Below, one piece after another: positions 5,710-9,182 of a stretch of 9,182 nucleotides of DNA. Under the pieces are notes generated by a model. It saw nothing but the letters and a program-made list of their open reading frames with translations, had not been told where the DNA came from and did not search any database. The stretch's first letter is position 1. The number at the start of each line of letters is the position of its first letter. The stretch comes from a bacterium. GTDB lineage: Bacteria > Auribacterota > UBA3054. The stretch is taken from NCBI GenBank assembly GCA_017444325.1, contig JAFSWV010000045.1, forward strand, positions 1-9,182, read 5' to 3'. The position numbers and the translations under genes are program-made.

Positions 5710-8700
5710 ATGAATGGGACGAATATTAAAATTACAAGACCGGCCGGCGTGGCGCTCCTGGCGGTCCTGACGATCCTGACGGTCCTATCCCTTTTGGCCG
5801 GCAGTTTCGCTGTGTCGATTTCAATTGACGAGAACGCCTCCCGCCAGACTCAGGCTGAGCTTGGCCTGCGCATGCTTTACCAGAGCGGTGCCGCACACGT
5901 CAAATCCGCGCTTATGAGCGCCGCCATGACGGAGACCAAAAGCCCCGGTGAAATGCTCTCGCAGACCAAGGCGCTCCAGCCGGCTACCAAGGACGGCTTC
6001 GGTCCCTGGGTGTACGTCAAGAATGAGAACGGCGACGCTATCGGGCGCTACCGCGTCAAAGTTGAGGACGAGGCCGCCAAACTGAATATCAACAAAGCCT
6101 TCCTGGTTGAAAAGTCCCAAGGTTCCGGCTGGGATACCGGCGAGATTTCCATTCCCGACGCCCTGGGCGTGACGCCCGCCACAGCCAAAGACCTCCTGAA
6201 GTACAAGTACGGCTTGAACGGCGTGCCCGGCGACAGGGGAGACGACGACCAGAACAACGCGCTTCTGATGACTGACGGCCTTGACAACAATGCCAACGGC
6301 GTAGTCGACGAATATGACGAAGGCGTCAACGATCCCGGCGAATATCTTCCGAGCAGGCCCAGAGGCGACGACCGCGCCTTCTCGACGCTGCGCGAAGTGA
6401 TGCCCTTCCTCCTTACTTCCGACAATTTCAAGAAGCTTTCCGAGGCGAGCCAGGAACGTGCGGTCAGGGAGCTCTATAGGAGAGCCACGCTTTATTCGAC
6501 CGACATACCCGGAAGCTCGACGCTGCCGAACGACCAGCCCTCTGAGATCAACAGTATCACAGGCGCCGAACTGAGGAAGCGCCTTAATTCGATGCCGAAT
6601 CCCGTCGAGGGCCAATCAAGGGCCAGAAACCAGCTCGCGGCAAACATGATCGACTACCGCGACGAGAACCACGTCATGACGACTTTAGGCAGCGACATCT
6701 ACGGCGCGGAAGCCATCTGCTTCAACGAAGTTTTGGCTAACGAAGACTCCATCACCTTCTGGGTAAGAGACTCTTCGGCGACCGACGGTCTTGTCAGGGA
6801 CTGGGTAAAATCGACCTACTGGCACGACCAGTACGATTCCAAGGACAACACCCGCCTTCTGCACTGCCCCTTGTGGTACTACTGCTGCATAACCGACAAG
6901 GTCATCAACAACAAACTGTTCTGGCACCATTCCATCAGGATGAACAACACCTGGAAGGTCATAAATTCCGGCAGTTCATCCAAGGGCCACATCAACATCA
7001 ACAATGGATCCTTCGGTTTGCCGGATGGGCCTGGCGAAGCCCAGTCCTCCGCCAACCCGCGCTTCTTGAACTGCGACAGCGACGCCTGGGGCGGAGGCAG
7101 CCCGAGCCAAAGCTACCGCGACACGTACGTCAAGCTTATCACCATGATGAGCAAACGCGGCAAAACGGAAAGCGGCGCGGTCAGGTTCGAGGACAACATG
7201 TTCAAGAACATGTACGTCGTTATCTGGGCCTGGCGCGGCAACAAGCAGCTTGGCCAGTTCAAAGTGACTTCCTCCTCGCATAACGGCACGATAAAGTTCA
7301 GCACCAGTGATGTGGATTCCGGCAGGTCTTTGAGCTCCATCTGCCAAACGGAAGGCGTCACCAACAATCAGTCCCTGGCCGTAAGCTTCCTGGCCTGGTC
7401 GCAGGGCATTTCCGCCATTCTTCCGAAAGTCAACTGGTATCACTGCGTGAGAAGACCAGACGGCGCCGGCCGCTACTACAAGGTCATGCTCACCAACGAC
7501 CCGGTCGACTCCTTCAAAGGCTACAACTGCCGCACGCTGGGCATCTCCGGCAGCCCAAGCAGCGATCACACGATCCTTGAGGACGACAAAGCCTGGGAAT
7601 ACAAGGACGGCAAACCCCAGAAAGTCGACTCCACCGGCTGGATGGACATTATCATCAAATCTTCTGAAAAGGTCAACCACAACGCCAAGCAGTATCAGTC
7701 CCTGGGCTACATCCGCCTGATCGCTCCTGAAGTCGTCGAGATGTACAACGCTTCCGAAACGGCGGTCTCGCTTGCGAACTGGAAAGTAGTCTGCAACACC
7801 GGTACCATGGCGACTGAGATCGGCAACATAAGAAGGACGACCTACTACGACCCAAAGGCCGGCGGACGAATCGTGGACGACAACCCCGCGGTGATGCCGA
7901 GGAGCCACTTCTATCTCGTCAACGACGCCGAGCTTTTCGACATGCGCTACGGCAACGGCGACATGCTCTGGGGCTCCGCCGCTACGGAAAGGATCCCGGT
8001 CTTCGAAATGGACAGCAAGCACTGGGGCATCTCCTTCAAGCTCAAGAAAGTCAAAGCCGAAACGACCGACTTCTACTACTATATCGACACAGGCCAGACC
8101 GTCCTTGACGACAAGCTTTTCCAGGGCGAATCTATCCGCCTCATATACAGAGGCGAGGAGAACAACCCGAGATCCTGGCACGGCAGCATCTTCCCCCTGC
8201 TCTGGTGGGAGGAGGAAAAAGGCAAACGCATCAGAGTCTGGAACGAGTACGCCCGCTACAAAGGCAACGCGCCTCCCGTCAAAAACTGCGAGGTCATGTT
8301 CCTCGGCCTTCCGGCCCGCGGCGGCATCGTTTCTCTGACTTTGAAGAACGAATACAACCAGGTCACGGCCCGTACCGTCGAATACGGTTCGGTGGAAGTC
8401 CATGAAAAAGGCTTCAGCACCGAAAAAGAGGATCCGACGCACTACAAGTGGGTGAAGCGCGCCACTCCGACTATCGGCGGCACGGAAGACCTTGCCCTCA
8501 ATACTGCCATGCGCGCCAAGAAGAATCGTCCGACCTGGATCAAAAACGGGCCTTTCGGCAGCGTTGCGGAAATGGGCATGGTCAGGACCGCCAGGGACTT
8601 TGAGAATCTCGGCACTTCCGGCGGCGAAGCGAGCGGCAAGGCGAAAGTCGCGTCTCTTGCCGACTACTTCTGCACAGGGTCCTTGCGTTTGAACGCGGTG

Positions 8701-9182
8701 GACGGCAACGTCGAAGTGAAAGGCTGGGAAGCCAGCAAATTTGAAGTTGAAAGATACGATGCTTCTTCAGTTTCGGCTAAAGATGCCAGATGGGAAGTTG
8801 ACCAGTGGAAAGGCCATACGCTCCGTTACCTCACCGGTCCGCTGCGCGGCGAGACCTTTGCCGTTCATGGCAACACGCCCAACAGTTTGAAGCTCGTCGC
8901 CGATGACAACAAAAACAGCCCGAGGTCCGTTCCTCAGCGCCTCTTAAACAAGCCCAACAAAGGCGATGAATTCACGATCGGCCCCGGTTACCTGACGCCT
9001 GTCTGCTATACCAGGAAAGCCAATCAGGAAGGCGAATGGACCTGGCACGACGCCATCCCGCTTAAGGGAACGTACAACCTTTACGTTTACGGCCTGAACG
9101 ACGCCATCTCGACCACGGAATTCCTTGAAGAGAACTACAACGCCAGTCTTGACGTCGATCTTTGGAACTACACGACCGGCGA
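5710..9182 (+). CDS. Giant GspK-like pseudopilin with lamin-tail-like motifs (partial, 3' end missing)
   Basis: The ORF runs from the ATG at 5710 without a stop to the window end, at least 1157 residues; an in-frame TGA at 5680-5682 and no alternative start codon fix the start. Residues 10-40 (RPAGVALLAVLTILTVLSLL) are a prepilin-type N-terminus with probable cleavage after Gly13; Glu at mature position 5 is absent, as in GspK, the minor pseudopilin capping type II secretion pseudopili. GspK-like blocks follow: YRVKVEDEAAKLNINKA (114-130), a helix-hairpin-helix-like stretch at 148-168, FSTLREVMPFLL (224-235), TLYSTD (260-265) and MIDYRDEN (313-320). Between them D189-E204 is an Asp/Asn-rich loop likely to bind calcium. 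ICFNEVLAN (336-344) resembles the first strand of a lamin-tail domain, and EMYNASETAVSLANWKVV (677-694) resembles its next motif. The remainder is beta-rich, with aromatic residues and several cysteines, and is unassigned. It should be exported and surface- or pilus-associated. GC-rich third positions support coding. Confidence 0.8.
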   Translation, partial: MNGTNIKITRPAGVALLAVLTILTVLSLLAGSFAVSISIDENASRQTQAELGLRMLYQSGAAHVKSALMSAAMTETKSPGEMLSQTKALQPATKDGFGPWVYVKNENGDAIGRYRVKVEDEAAKLNINKAFLVEKSQGSGWDTGEISIPDALGVTPATAKDLLKYKYGLNGVPGDRGDDDQNNALLMTDGLDNNANGVVDEYDEGVNDPGEYLPSRPRGDDRAFSTLREVMPFLLTSDNFKKLSEASQERAVRELYRRATLYSTDIPGSSTLPNDQPSEINSITGAELRKRLNSMPNPVEGQSRARNQLAANMIDYRDENHVMTTLGSDIYGAEAICFNEVLANEDSITFWVRDSSATDGLVRDWVKSTYWHDQYDSKDNTRLLHCPLWYYCCITDKVINNKLFWHHSIRMNNTWKVINSGSSSKGHININNGSFGLPDGPGEAQSSANPRFLNCDSDAWGGGSPSQSYRDTYVKLITMMSKRGKTESGAVRFEDNMFKNMYVVIWAWRGNKQLGQFKVTSSSHNGTIKFSTSDVDSGRSLSSICQTEGVTNNQSLAVSFLAWSQGISAILPKVNWYHCVRRPDGAGRYYKVMLTNDPVDSFKGYNCRTLGISGSPSSDHTILEDDKAWEYKDGKPQKVDSTGWMDIIIKSSEKVNHNAKQYQSLGYIRLIAPEVVEMYNASETAVSLANWKVVCNTGTMATEIGNIRRTTYYDPKAGGRIVDDNPAVMPRSHFYLVNDAELFDMRYGNGDMLWGSAATERIPVFEMDSKHWGISFKLKKVKAETTDFYYYIDTGQTVLDDKLFQGESIRLIYRGEENNPRSWHGSIFPLLWWEEEKGKRIRVWNEYARYKGNAPPVKNCEVMFLGLPARGGIVSLTLKNEYNQVTARTVEYGSVEVHEKGFSTEKEDPTHYKWVKRATPTIGGTEDLALNTAMRAKKNRPTWIKNGPFGSVAEMGMVRTARDFENLGTSGGEASGKAKVASLADYFCTGSLRLNAVDGNVEVKGWEASKFEVERYDASSVSAKDARWEVDQWKGHTLRYLTGPLRGETFAVHGNTPNSLKLVADDNKNSPRSVPQRLLNKPNKGDEFTIGPGYLTPVCYTRKANQEGEWTWHDAIPLKGTYNLYVYGLNDAISTTEFLEENYNASLDVDLWNYTTG

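Noticed and set aside
5764..5787. Short 9-nt tandem repeat (gtcctgacg / atcctgacg / gtccta)
   Set aside because: It encodes the VLTILTVL part of the pseudopilin hydrophobic helix and is explained by repeated Leu/Thr codons.
5821..6615. Antisense open frame (264 codons, minus strand)
   Set aside because: It lies opposite the clearly GspK-like part of the plus-strand gene and has no recognised motif.
6976..8442. Long antisense open frame (488 codons, minus strand) opposite the pseudopilin gene
   Set aside because: It is a shadow of a GC3-rich gene: the plus frame carries pseudopilin and lamin-tail motifs and runs the whole length, while the minus product shows no recognisable motif, only low-complexity Val/Ala/Asp/Phe-rich sequence.

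Overview
The window is a compact, single-strand (+) stretch from a moderately GC-rich Gram-negative bacterium. Several proteins suggest a PVC-type lineage (Lentisphaerae/Victivallales, Verrucomicrobia or Planctomycetes). The strongest hint is a large GspK-like pseudopilin with an Asp/Asn-rich 'DGxDNNxNGxVDExxEG' loop and lamin-tail-like motifs. This assignment is inference from protein style; there is no rRNA or other marker in the window. An LpxL-type lipid A acyltransferase and a lipoprotein indicate an outer membrane.

Layout. Positions 1-104 are the 3' end of aspartate-semialdehyde dehydrogenase (asd). A tightly packed run of seven co-directional genes follows: a minimal MscS-family channel (126-686), a stand-alone PD-(D/E)XK nuclease with a four-cysteine Fe-S signature (699-1673), an LpxL/HtrB-like acyltransferase (1674-2624), mannose-1-phosphate guanylyltransferase (2641-3720), the RuvX/YqgF Holliday-junction resolvase homologue (3720-4178), a small putative lipoprotein (4171-4623) and a membrane-anchored, apparently inactive SNase-like protein (4620-5633). 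Gaps are 21, 12, 0 and 16 bp, then overlaps of 1, 8 and 4 nt, so the run reads as one operon with translational coupling, probably including asd. Its content is mixed: envelope lipid and sugar precursors, osmotic protection and DNA maintenance.

An AT-rich 76-bp gap (5634-5709) separates this operon from a very long ORF that starts at 5710 and is still open at the window end (at least 1157 residues). It has a GspK-like N-terminal third. A lamin-tail-domain-like first strand motif lies near residue 340 and the expected second motif only near residue 680, which suggests a large insertion inside the domain. It has no Shine-Dalgarno and a TAAAAT hexamer just upstream of its ATG, so it may be leaderless.

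I saw no tRNA, rRNA, CRISPR array, insertion sequence or phage gene. The best candidates for something undescribed are the giant pseudopilin and the degenerate SNase-like protein with its unassigned C-terminal half. I found no convincing multi-gene defence or mobile system.
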